Assembly (NCBI RefSeq): GCF_020509005.1
Contig: NC_063019.1
Span: 62,001-126,000 of the forward strand
Length of the DNA stretch: 64,000 nt
Reading direction: 5' to 3'
DNA from: Fulvia fulva
Taxonomy: Eukaryota > Ascomycota > Dothideomycetes > Mycosphaerellales > Mycosphaerellaceae
Part shown: positions 24,310 to 35,017 of the stretch, in pieces
Layout: every line of letters starts with the position of its first letter
Position numbering within the stretch: the stretch's first letter is position 1
Notes under the pieces: model-generated
The model's input: the letters and a program-made list of their open reading frames with translations, nothing else
What the model was told of the DNA's origin: nothing
Database searches by the model: none
Made by a program: the position numbers and the translations under genes

Positions 24310-25049
24310 TGTGTAGGCGTGGCTACAGTTTCTCTGCTGATTTCCAACGTCCTGATCGGTCCTCTCACTAATGAACACGCCAGTCCAAAACACAGCAGGA
24401 CAGTGAGAACTCCCGCCCTCTATCCTAGTTGGCCCCCTTGCTTAGAACTCACTTTAGCCTACTGGCGGCTAAACAGCTATACGACAAGACGCTGTAGATA
24501 CTTTACTGTCTGAGAAGTGTGTCACAAAGTGTGTTAAAAAGTGTGTTCTAGCTTCTATAAAGCCTGTCGCGAGGGGTGTATCTCCGTGGACATATCCGGT
24601 ATCCTGGTACAATCCGAGTGTCGCTGCAGTAAGCGAACGACTAATGCTCTTATTGTTCAGTGACATCCTGAACCCTGTGATACTTCCTCCCATGCATAAT
24701 TCAGACGCGGCCGCGACGTGTCCGCAACTAGTAAATGTGTCGTAACAAGGGTTCCCGGGGTACTTGCGCCTAACAAGATACGAGGTGGTAGCTTTCTGGC
24801 CCCGTCTTCGCCGAGGTACATAGAGTGCTAGGATGTTCCTTTCTCCTAGAGTATAAGTCTAGCTCCGACGGCGAAGACACATCGTAGTATGCGGAGAAGC
24901 CGAACCATTCTTCCGCGCAACTGCTACCGCTTGTCTGCCCGGGGGGTATGCGATTGTTCCCCCGCCCTCAAAATTAGCATCGGTCACATGAATCCTCTAC
25001 ACTTCGCAGCAGCTCATTCAAGCTGACTCAACCAGGCGAAACTTGCACG
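24310..25049. promoter_or_regulatory. Divergent intergenic region between P450 genes
   Basis: 740 bp between the starts of two divergent P450 genes. No coding motifs. Expected to hold both promoters; no specific element identified. Confidence 0.3.
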
Positions 25050-26573
25050 ATGTTGGAAGAAACGATACTGAGCGTGCTCAGAAGGCAGGACTGGGCGGCA
25101 TGGCTCTTCCCGATACTTCTAACCTATCTCTTGTTCGTTCTTAGCAGGGCAATCTACGATGCCTTCTTTGGACCATTAAGCATCTACCCGGGACCATGGT
25201 GGAGAGCCATTAGTAACATACCAGAAGCACTGACTCTACTGAGGGGGGAAGAAGGGAAGGTCTATCTGGCACTGCATGAAACGTACGGTCCAGTGGTCAG
25301 AGTAGCTTCGACCAAGCTGTCGTACACCGGACAGGACGCTTTCAGAGACATATACGGCGCGAAAGCAAATCTTCCCAAGGACTTCTTCTTCTATGGAAAG
25401 CCGGCAAGCGGGTTCAGTCCAATCGTCTCGGCAGCCAAAGACGAGCACTCGCGGCAACGCAAAGTTCTTGCCCAGCCCTTCTCTGCTAGGAACCTGCGAG
25501 AACTCGAACCGAGACTGAAATCATGGGCTCAGAGACTGCGATCGAAGCTCGAGGAAGAGGCAGAGGCAGGCAAGAGTTGCGATATGGTTGAGTACTACAA
25601 CTGCACTACCTTCGACATCATGGGCGACTTGTGTTTCAGCGAAGACCTAGGGATGCTCAAAAATGGGGAGTACGCAAGTTGGCTACGAGCTGCTTTTGAG
25701 AGTATCAAGACAGCGTCACGGTTTATAGCGATCAAGACTTGCGGAAAACCATTCGGGTGGCTGGTTGATCTTTTACTACAGATTCTCCCCCAGGCTCGCG
25801 GGAAACATGAAAACGAACACCGGGAATCTTCTACAGCCAGGATGCGGCGGCGGCTTGCCTGCGAACCTGGTGAGCCGGACCTGTGGACGAGGATATTGGA
25901 GAAGAGCCCAGATGGTCTAGCTGAAGGCGAACATTACGCCAACTCCGGATTCTTCCTGTTTGCCGGCAGCGAGACTACTGCTACAGCGTTGAGTGGCATT
26001 ACTTTTTACCTGCTGAAGAATCCAGAGTACCTTGCCAAGCTAGTGGAAGAGATACGCAGTACGTATTCGAAATTCGACGACATGTCTCTTGAATCACTTG
26101 TTCGTATGAAGTTCTTGCACTGTGTCATTCAAGAGGGGTTGCGAATGCTTCCGCCGGTACCCTCTATGCTGGCTCGAAAGGTCCCGAGGGAAGGAGCTAC
26201 GATAGCAGGGAAAAGGGTTTCTCCAGGCACTACTGTAGGGTTCCATCATCTTTCAGCTTACAGGAACCCCAAGTACTGGCAAGATGGATCCGAGTTTCGC
26301 CCAGAGCGTTGGATGGGAGATTCAAAGTACAAAAATGACCATCTCGGTGTACTCGAACCATTCAGCATCGGCTCGCACGATTGCCTAGGCAAAGCTCTTG
26401 CGTGGCACGAGATTAGGCTTATCCTCGCCACAGTTCTACTACACTTCGATTTGAGCCTATGTGCGGTGTCTAACAACTGGAGTGACTTGAAAATCTACGG
26501 TATTTGGGAAAAGAAGCCTTTGGTGGTTCAGATACAGAGAGCCAACGTTGAACAAAGTAGATCTCTTTTGTAG
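25050..26573 (+). CDS. Cytochrome P450 monooxygenase (third of three)
   Basis: Intronless 507-aa P450. A membrane anchor (WLFPILLTYLLFVLS) precedes the hinge YPGPWWRAISN. The I helix is FLFAGSETTAT, the K helix QEGLRMLPPVP (ExxR) and the heme loop PFSIGSHDCLGK. It retains FxxG and CxG, but His-Asp replaces the more usual Arg-Asn before the Cys. The layout resembles CYP65/CYP58-type tailoring P450s of fungal metabolite clusters. It is the last clearly intact gene before the decayed region begins. Start is ATG 25050, which places the anchor at the N-terminus. Confidence 0.92.
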   Translation: MLEETILSVLRRQDWAAWLFPILLTYLLFVLSRAIYDAFFGPLSIYPGPWWRAISNIPEALTLLRGEEGKVYLALHETYGPVVRVASTKLSYTGQDAFRDIYGAKANLPKDFFFYGKPASGFSPIVSAAKDEHSRQRKVLAQPFSARNLRELEPRLKSWAQRLRSKLEEEAEAGKSCDMVEYYNCTTFDIMGDLCFSEDLGMLKNGEYASWLRAAFESIKTASRFIAIKTCGKPFGWLVDLLLQILPQARGKHENEHRESSTARMRRRLACEPGEPDLWTRILEKSPDGLAEGEHYANSGFFLFAGSETTATALSGITFYLLKNPEYLAKLVEEIRSTYSKFDDMSLESLVRMKFLHCVIQEGLRMLPPVPSMLARKVPREGATIAGKRVSPGTTVGFHHLSAYRNPKYWQDGSEFRPERWMGDSKYKNDHLGVLEPFSIGSHDCLGKALAWHEIRLILATVLLHFDLSLCAVSNNWSDLKIYGIWEKKPLVVQIQRANVEQSRSLL

Positions 26574-26752
26574 TTGAGAAGAAACTAATTTGAAATCCAT
26601 TCTCTTTCCACTTCACTCGCTACCAAGGGCGGCATGGTCGAGGCGTCGGTTGCGGTATGGTAGGCGCACTTAAGTACGTTGCGCAAGGCGAGGTGCGGGC
26701 GCTGTTGAAGATGTGAAGGACATCTCAAATGTCCCTTTTCGTCCCCCATAAC

Positions 26753-27137
26753 CTACGGTAGACCCACCTCTTCGAAAGACCGCTTGTACATGTTAGTCAG
26801 CCGGTAGAGTGCCTTGTTCTCGTCCTGGGCAAGCTTGACGATAAGCTCCTTGCATCGATGGGAGAAGGTGACGGAGTCGAAGTTGTAAGACACCTTTGTG
26901 TCGACCAGCGCTTCTTCGAAAGCGGCCGACTCTGTACTGCCGTCGGATCTGCCCCGGGCGACGTTCAGGAGCAGTGAAGTCGTGGGCTCCTTCTCGGAAA
27001 CCTCTTTGGTCGAGCGCTTGCATGATGGGTGAAACAGGCTTCAGACAGCCCACAGCTTCGTAGAAACTGCGGTCGCCGTTGCAGAATGCTGATGAGTAGT
27101 GCTCGGCGTAATCTTTCATAGTTTTGGCATCCGGCAT
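26753..27137 (-). pseudogene. C-terminal remnant of an unrecognised gene
   Basis: Minus-strand frames here do not belong to the PKS upstream. One ends in a continuous stretch with protein-like composition (ALVDTKVSYNFDSVTF) and terminates with EEVGLP at TAG 26755-26753. Upstream parts lie in other frames (DAKTMKDYAEHYSSAF at about 27130), so at least one frameshift or unrecognised intron is involved. I do not recognise the family. It appears joined to the truncated PKS at about 27150, marking a rearrangement breakpoint. Confidence 0.35.
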
Positions 27138-27149
27138 GAGCTTCTCTAT

Positions 27150-30100
27150 CAGCTTTCACAGAGCCAATATCTGTCCAGACGTAGTCGGTGCCATTGAGCA
27201 GAGTACGTAAGAAGCCCCCTATGAAGCGCGCCTCGGGGAGGGGGGGGGGGGGGGGGTTCTCGGGTGCTATCCATAGCAGACCGGCTGCATCCAAAGAGAA
27301 GGACTCCAGCATCTCGAAGGCTTGTGGGTCGAAATCTGTCAAGATGCTCTGGCTATGACTGTCAATGAAAATGCAGAAAGGCGAATCGCTCAGGTCTAGC
27401 TCGTCGATATGCTGGACAGTGCAGATGCAGCGAGTATGCTGTTCGAGTGCTTCCGCGACAGTCTCGGCGAACTCCAGTTCTGCGTCGACGTCGAACTGGC
27501 CACAGATGACGATCGTCTGGTCGCTTGGAGATACGACTTTGCTGTCTTGTTCGGTCACCACATTAGTGCTGTTCGGCTCCATCACATCTGCCAAAGCTAC
27601 GTGCTCAGTTGTCCAGTGTTCCGCAGCACCTCTGCTGTCGTCAGCCTGAGGCCTGGCAATGCACTTGAAAGTGACGTCCTCAGTAGCAGCAACCGGGATC
27701 CGCTCTTTGCCCACATGAGCAAAGGTGACACAACTGATACCCATATCACCAGACTTCTCGTCCCTATAATGCAACTTAGCCACAAACGTCGCCCGATCGC
27801 CAGTCGACAATGGAATGTTGTTCGAGATGCGCAAACGGTGTACATGGCTTGGTATGCACATTGGGCGCGGAATCCGCGGTCCCTGGATGCGAGATGCGAG
27901 GTGGAGACATGCATCCAGTGTGGCCGCATCGACTTTTACTGGCGAGGGTTGCTCTGCTCTGTAGTCGCGGAAGTCGCCAATCTCGATCTCCCCGACCAAT
28001 ATCGACGGGTCATCTGGAAACTCCCATAGCGATCTCATGCGTGCGAATGCTGATTCGTACAGCAGACCACTGTCGCGCATGATATTGTATTCGGCTTCCG
28101 CCTCGATGTGAATCGCTCCGCCGCTTTTGACATCGTTCAGGGCTTGGATAGCTGTCCTAGTGACCGGAACGCTCACGTACTTACCCTGCGACTCTGCCTC
28201 GATCAGACCATGACAGTGTGACACCCACCCCTCGGCCTCGGACCAGGTGAAAATCTCGAACTTCCACGTGGACGACGACACAGCCTCAGTCCCAGTTCCA
28301 GCTGGCCTCAGTCTTGTTGTGATGTCCACCCTCCCATCTTCTTCAATCCTCAACGCTCGTTTGATGTACAGCTCTCGCACGCCCACACCGGGAGTTAACT
28401 CAGCATGAAGCGTTCGCAACGCTCTAATGACTTGCGTTATGAAGCCAGTGAACGGTAACAGAATCTCTCCTTCGATGTTGTGGTCTCGAAGCCATAGCAT
28501 TTCGTTTTGGGCGGACACATTTCGGAAGGTCTCTTCTCCGCCTTCTGCGCAGGGGCTCTTCCAGCCAAGCGGTGGGTCGTATGGCAGGCCATTGTGGAGC
28601 TTCTCGTGAACGATCCGAGGCAAGTCGATGAGGCGTGTCTTGTTCCACGCGTATGCCGGCAGAGAGATGAGCAATGGAGCATCGACACAGTCGCTGTTCT
28701 CACTTTTTGCAAGGTCAGGTCCACTCTTCTCTCATACAGGCTGGCTGCTAGAGCAAAGATGGCATCTCCGGCGCCGACTTCCCGGGAAAGCGAGGGCAGC
28801 TAGATTTTCGTCAGTGATTTGGTTGCCTGGGGTGATTGCAGTATCTGCTTCGTTGGGTTCTTCAGCGCAGGGTGTGGGCCAATTTCAACCAAGATGTTGG
28901 GGCTCTCAGCTGATTGCTGGTCAAGCGTTAAAATTATTGTGATCGCATCTGAGTATCTGACCGGCCTGACGAGATTCTGGACCCAGTAGTCGGCATCAAC
29001 CGTAGCTGATGATACTACCTGACCAGTGACTGATGACAGTAGCAATGGTCCAGACCGCTCGGCCTCGAACGAAGTGTTGTAGAACGGCCCGATGGCAGCT
29101 CGATAGGGAGTAGCCACTGTCTCCGTATGTTGAGAGTGGTACGCAACCGCTGAGTTCAGTTTTCGAACGAAGAGACCTCTAGCCTCAGCAGCTGGCCGTA
29201 CGCTATCGATCGTTGTTGGGTCTCTCGAGACGGTCACAGCGGAGGGGCTGTTGATTGCAGCAATAGCAGCATAGCGGCCACTGCCAGTCGTAGCCTTTGA
29301 GCTTCTTCAGCACTTGCACCAACAGCCAGCATCGCACCTTGAAGACTTTGGTCGCGGAGCACTTTTGCCGCAGCCAGGCCGCGGAAGTACGCAATCGCCA
29401 TCGCGGTTTGGAATGACACGATACCAGCCGCGTACGCAGCTGCGATCTCTCCACTTGAATGGCTAACGACATGGGAGCTGTGACGCCCCATTCCCGAAGC
29501 AGATCAACGAGCGCGAGCGGGACAGCTGTACACGCCGGCTGGCTGATCTCGACATCGTCGATACGGGAATCGGTTCGAGGCTTCGAGGTAAGACGATAGA
29601 CTAGCCGCTGATTTCGCAGAGAACAAGAACAGTCTTTGCGGCAGTCGTGACTCGAAGATATTGCCCTTAGCCACACCTGGCACCTGGACTGAATGAATGC
29701 CGCTCTTGTCACCAATGTGCTCCTGCAATGGCAACAAATCTTGAAGGGCTTGCTGGCGTGAGTCCAGGATGACTGCAGCGTTGCTTCCGCCAAAGCCGAT
29801 CCACTGTTAGTGATTTCAAGGTCTTGATAGGTGTCTCAGAGACTGTCCAAAGTTCGTCAAACATATCCGTCGCTTCTTGATCCCTGGCCAAAGAATAGTT
29901 TCTTGTAGTACTCTATGTTGGCCGCCATCTCTCGAAAGTCGGCATTCGGCAGTAGAACATCATGCTCGAGCATGAGTAAAGCTTTGATCATGGCATTGAT
30001 GCCACTCGCACCTTCGAGATGTCTGTTGCGCATTTATCAGATCCTTGACGGCTCATTATGCTCCAATCACACTCAGAGAGGCTTACCCGAAGTTTGACTT

Positions 30101-30345
30101 CACCGATCCGATGTACAGCGGATCTTCCGGCGAGCGATTGACACCGATGACTGCTGCAAAGGCGCCTGCCTCGACTGGATCACTGCTTGTCATTAGCATC
30201 GCTCATAATGTGGTCTGTGTGTATTGTTGGTTACCCAACAGGTGCTCCAGTTCCATGGCCCTGTGATCTGTCAGTAGTGCATCGGTCAGCCTATTATGGC
30301 TTCCTAACATACCTCAACAAAGGTAGCAGTGTCATAGGACCGGTC
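27150..30345 (-). pseudogene. Truncated reducing PKS remnant (KS C-half, AT, DH)
   Basis: Pieces of one reducing PKS in order, broken at both ends. The KS C-terminal half has [24 protein letters not shown] and HLEGASG. It still spans two intact introns (about 30318-30265, GTATGT..CAG; about 30228-30175, GTAACC..CAG) and a third at about 30093-30030. AT shows SHSSGE in place of GHSSGE and at least two frameshifts (about 29470 and 29270). An in-frame TAG lies near 28800 in the AT-DH linker. DH is one long open frame (28674 to about 27150) with intact HNIEGEILLP. No KS N-terminus, ER, KR or ACP follows; the sequence stops around TDIGSVK. It cannot encode a working synthase. Confidence 0.85.
27240..27256. 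repeat. 17-bp poly-G run inside the PKS remnant
   Basis: Seventeen uninterrupted G on the plus strand, read as a proline run after IAPEN in the PKS remnant. Homopolymers this long slip readily, so its true length and the frame across it are uncertain. Confidence 0.9.
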
Positions 30346-30991
30346 ATGGAGCTACTCTCAGTCATCACATCAATGCCATGGTGCCACGCTCAGCGCCGGA
30401 TCTAGACGTGGAGGCACGGGTGGTGTTCGAAGGTGCTCGCATCATACTTGACTACTTGATCAATCGGTTCCTTCTGCGGGACTACATTAGCCGGCGATGT
30501 GCCTTGTCACGAGAGGACGGTGTGGGGGATGTTTTTCTTGGCGCACGTGACGGCACAGTTCTTGTTCCCACCTCATCTCCGCTCTTCGCCGTGTCGTCCT
30601 TCCTTCTTCCCATTTCACCTGTCGTGCTCTCCATCAGACCCAGACTTATTACGCCGACAGTAACGCTGATGTACCGTCGAGCGAACTGCTTCCCAACGAA
30701 CAATGTCTCTCGGATGTGGCAAAGAGCCTTTCCCGCGCTTCTGTGCACAACTCCGGCTTCCATTATCTCGGCAAGTCATAGCATCTGAAACCTCATCATC
30801 TATGATCTCGCATAATGCCGTCTGGGGATACCACGACCTAGAGCATCATGCTCACCTCGTGTGCCGGCGTGGTGCTCACAAATGCGGCCGCGACCTTGAA
30901 GGTGTATACCATGTGGCAAACTCGCATCAGCCATACCAGCCAGGGATAACCGTCAACAACTAGAGCGACTGGCAACATAACCATCGCCATC
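30346..30991. other. Junction region between PKS and NRPS remnants
   Basis: The PKS similarity ends at about 30345 within KS; NRPS similarity starts at about 31000. Between them the frames on both strands are open but carry no motifs I can identify. A minus-strand frame at about 30763-30600 (QFARRYISVTVGVISLGL) and one at about 30990-30850 could be exons of a small unknown membrane protein. I do not call a gene. Confidence 0.3.
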
Positions 30992-32057
30992 ATGTCATCC
31001 TTCGAGGTATCCACTGATGCCATCCGTGGTGAAATCGCAGATGCCTGCAATGTACTTACAGAGCAGATCGAGGACTTCTACGAATGTACTGCCACGCAGT
31101 TGGGCATGTTTGCAGAGTCCGCAAAGTGCGACGGCGCATACCAGACTTTATCGGTCAGCTCATTGGAGTCTTCAATCGACCAATGCCGCTTCTGCGCCGC
31201 GCTACGTCACGTCTACCGGGCCAACGCAGTATTGCGAACCCGCATCGTGGAATGCAGCCTTGGAATTGTTCAAGCTGTCATCGACGAAGACCTGGAGATC
31301 CGGAGACCGACTGATGGCCTTGAACACTATCTGCAGAAAGAGAAGAAGCGGCACATGTGGCTAGGGACGCTATTGGGTACTGTGACCATCGTCGAACGTA
31401 AATTGGTATGCTTGACGCATCACGCCACGAGAGAGTCAGTCACTCACCAGGATCTCCATTTCGAGATACTAACGGGATCCGCACGATAGTGACTCTGCCT
31501 TGCAGTTCTTCATGGCCGATGTCATGCGAGCTTACTTGAATGAATCTGCATTCCCACGTGCGGCTTTCAAAGATTACGTCCGCCATTGCAGCAACATCGA
31601 CAAAGATGCCTCGGTGGCGTTCTAGGAGTCCCAATTCCATTACGAAGCTGTGCCATATCCCGCGATCCGTCCAGGGGAAAGCCCCATGGCTACGTCAGTA
31701 ATGAGCAGCACTATTGCGACGTCACAAGCTGGAGCAGTGTCCGTGACTCTGCTGCCATCCTACATCGAGGCAGCCTGGGCCTTGACAACACAGAGCTACA
31801 GTGGAAGCGACAGTGTTACCTTCGGAAACGTGTTGTCGGGGCGCTCTCCTAACGCCTCAGGGCTCGAGTCCACGCTTGGTCCCACCATCGTGATATCACC
31901 TGTACAAGTACTGCTGCAACCTGACATCACGGTTGAGGAGCTCATTCGCAATCGCACTGAAGCACGAAGGAGACTTCTGGCCAGCCCTGCGCTCCAATAC
32001 GGCCTTGCTAAAATCGCTCGAGTCAGTGCAGAGGCTAATGCCGCGTGTCAGTTCCAG
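30992..32057 (+). pseudogene. NRPS remnant, first condensation domain, 5' of hAT insertion
   Basis: A fungal NRPS condensation (C) domain starts with IEDFYECTATQLGMF and continues with LRTRIVECSLGIVQAV and HMWLGTLL. The active-site motif HHxxxDG is degraded to HHATRESV. The frame breaks at about 31490 and resumes at about 31740 with AAWALTTQSYSGSDSV, FGNVLSGR and GPTIVISPV. No adenylation or carrier domain precedes it, so the 5' part of the gene is lost. It ends at CQFQ, exactly where the hAT element begins. The target duplication shows that the frame continues on the other side at 35018. Confidence 0.82.
32050..32057 (+). repeat. Left 8-bp target-site duplication of the hAT element
   Basis: AGTTCCAG immediately before the left end CAGTGAGTG. 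The identical 8 bp follow the right end at 35010-35017. Eight bp is the hAT superfamily length. Confidence 0.93.
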
Positions 32058-32082
32058 CAGTGAGTGAAATGGTATGGTATCC
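32058..32082 (+). repeat. hAT left terminal inverted repeat
   Basis: Begins CAGTGAGTGAAATGGTATGG. It matches the inverted right end with a few mismatches. The CAGxG start is typical of hAT ends. Confidence 0.88.
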
Positions 32083-34984
32083 TATTGGTTAATACTGGTT
32101 ACCACGCGGTTGTTGGTAGGTACGGTATCGCCGTCGTCGCTAGTGGTAGTGGTATGGTATTCTCACCTCACTGGCACCGGTAACCAGATCCAGATGAGGT
32201 ATCCACTGCGCTCCAGTCGGATGGCTACCCGCAGTGGGTCACCACCAAAATAGCATGTTGCCGGAGTCGCGTAAATACGCGTGTTGTGTGTGTTCTCGTA
32301 CCTCTCTTTCTGATTATCTATTCACCTCACTACCGCCAATATGCCAGCCTTTCGATGGCCATTCACCTTGCCTTCGAAGAACACCACGAAGGTGACTCTA
32401 TGCCTTAAGAACCCCAAGTTCGACGCTGAATTGCGGCTCGACGAGTTCAATATCGATAGTGTTGCGTACACGCGCAAGAACGCCCTCCAGCAGCTGAAGA
32501 AAGGGCGTACGAAGACCTCTCTAATATAGGCCTATAGAGAGGCGTTGGTGCGTAATAGCGATTTAAGAGAGGTGTATTACTGCTACAACTATAAGCTCGA
32601 GAATAGGCCGCAATCGCTGCCTATGATGAACGGCAATCAAGGCCCACTTGTCTATCTTCAGAGCCATCAGATGAACAAGCGTGGTGAGCCTATTACCGTT
32701 ATTGAAGAGCCTAAAGAGAGCTCGTAGTCGCAGACCTTCATCAACTTTACCCTAGTTCGAAAGTTCGATGAATTTTAGCGCCTACTTATCCGGTGGATTG
32801 TGTATTGTCATATAGCCTTCCGTATAGTGGAGAACACCTACTTTCGAGAGCTAGTATCTTGCTTATTATCCAAGATCGGTATATACCTACCGAAGGCTAG
32901 TACTACGATTCGAAAGTAGGTTATCTATGAATACGAGAATTGGAAGGCTTAGCTAGTAGTGGAGCTACTGTATGCCCTTAGCGATATTCACATCTCTTTC
33001 GACGTCTAGACCTCGCCTAACTATTACTCTATCGTGAGTGTTTATAGCCATTACATCTGCCGTAGCGGCAAGCGTTGTACTAAGCTCTTAGCCTTCAGAA
33101 GACTGCGTAGTGACTATATAGGCGAGAATATCGCATCAGCCCTATAGGAGGTGTTCTAGGAGTACCGGCTCTTAGGTAAGATCGGATTCTTTGTCGCGGA
33201 TAATGCTACTAATAACGACACGGCGATTAAGGTCCTGCTACAACGGATATATCTAGAGATGAAGGCCTATCATCGTAAGGGCCGCGGCCTTCGTTGTTTC
33301 GGTCATATCGCTAATCTCTACGCCAAATCGCTGCTCCTAGGAGAAGGCTCGGGAAGGGCGCTTAAGGAGCGCGAATTAGATGTCGAACGCGGCGCTATTG
33401 ACGTAGTATACGAGTTCTAGTTGGAGCGAGGAGCGGTTGGCAAGCTGCACAATATAATAAGGTGGATTAGGGCCTTAACACAGAGGTTAGATGAGTTCTC
33501 AGAGGTAGTAGGTGGTAAAGGATTAGAGGAATTCGATAAGCTAAAGGTGAGTAGGATCTTGCACGTGATGACGCTAAGACTTATCCAAGCTTATCTATTG
33601 GCTTTCGGCTACTCCTAAACGCCTCCGACGCTCTACCGGCGGCACTTCGTAACTTCGAATATCTCCCCAAAAACACCTCCTAGCTAACCTATTATCTTAT
33701 AGCTCATTCAAGACAACTCCACACGATAGAACAGCTTCTATTACATAATCGGACGAGCCGCTTACTATCAAGGAACGTGTCGACACGTTTTGTATACGAC
33801 ACCGCGACGATACGACCATCCGAAAGAACATACTCTCCCCGAACGATTAGGCCCAGCTAGATTCCCTCTACAACACCCTCTAGGTCTTCGAGATAGGCAC
33901 GATGGATACGTAGGGCGAGAAGAAGCACCTATACGACTGGTATCCGACTCTATGCTTCGTGCTTAATACACCCGATAGGTACGAAGAGCAATTTGAAGAG
34001 GAAGCAAGGAATGACGACTCCTACGAATATCTCTCCGCGTGTTACGCTACAAGCTGGTCTAAGGCCGAGAAGTACTTCGGACTCGCAGATCAGATGCCTG
34101 TCTATTACGCCGCTATAATGCTCAATCCTATCTAGAAGTAGGAGTGGTTTAAAGACATATAGTCGGCCGGCACTAAAGAGTAGCAGAATTGGATCAATAC
34201 TACCCTCGCGCAAGTGTAAGAGCTCTAGACAGACTTCTATAAGCCAGCCGATTAGATGGCTATAACACCTACTGAAGAGCCGGCGTCTACGAAGCGTAAG
34301 AATAAGAAGGGCAAGGCACTAGCGGCATCTCAATCTCAGCCTTCACAACCGGTTATTGTTAAGGACAATGACGACCTTCGAAGCGTGCTTAATAACAAGT
34401 ACAAGCGGCGGAGGGTTAACGAGCTTCTTACACCTACTATCAAGCGTGACTCGCTTAAGAAGTACCTGGCTAGCACTTGTGAGATTAATCCACAAGCTAA
34501 CAAGTCTACTAAGCAGATTAAGGCCGACAATTTAGCTCTATACGATACCCTTAGATACTAGTACCGACACCGTGAGATAGAGCCGGAGCTAGCGAGGTTT
34601 GCGTTCGATACACTCGCTATTCCGCTTATGTCGGACTCTCTAGAGCGCTCCTTCAGCTCAGGCCGTGATATGATTACATACAGACGCTCAAACCTTATAG
34701 ACACCATCATTGAAGCCTGTAGCTGTCTACGCAGCTGGTACGGAGCACCAGGTAGTGACGATGTGGACGATGAGGTGGCTATCGAGAATGACTATAAGGA
34801 CAACTTCTTCATACGAGCTATAGAGCCTGGACCGGAGGTTGTAGTGACAGCAAGCAGCAGCAGCGGCAGCAACACCTTGTGAAGATACAGACCTTCCTAA
34901 TTAGGAAAGTGGTCACCAACTGGTATGTATTGGTAGGCTTATTCAGCTATAGGTTATTGGTATGGTATGGACAAGATTAGTACC

Positions 34985-35009
34985 GGTAACCATACCAATA
35001 CACTCACTG
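34985..35009 (-). repeat. hAT right terminal inverted repeat
   Basis: On the minus strand begins CAGTGAGTGTATTGGTATGG, pairing with the left end. Subterminal GGTAT/ATACC repeats recur inside both ends. Confidence 0.88.
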
Positions 35010-35017
35010 AGTTCCAG
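35010..35017 (+). repeat. Right 8-bp target-site duplication of the hAT element
   Basis: AGTTCCAG, identical to 32050-32057. Conceptual removal of the element plus one copy joins CQFQ to TDLNIRSRG in one frame, as expected for a C domain. Confidence 0.93.

Larger units (their letters stand above)
32058..35009 (+). mobile_element. hAT DNA transposon, complete ends, RIP-damaged transposase
   Basis: A 2952-bp element bounded by imperfect terminal inverted repeats and a perfect 8-bp target duplication. The plus strand carries a degenerate hAT transposase from about 32341 to 34882. The catalytic region has FVADNATNNDTAIK (about 33190). The C-terminal dimerisation domain has IPLMSDSLERSFSSGRD and ITYRRSNL (about 34620-34700), with many in-frame stops between. 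The stops are mainly TAG where Gln (CAG) or Trp (TGG) is expected, for example FDV-stop-TSPNYYSIVS. That fits C-to-T change on both strands, as in RIP. The transposase is dead, but the termini are nearly intact and could be mobilised in trans. It interrupts an NRPS C domain. Confidence 0.93.
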
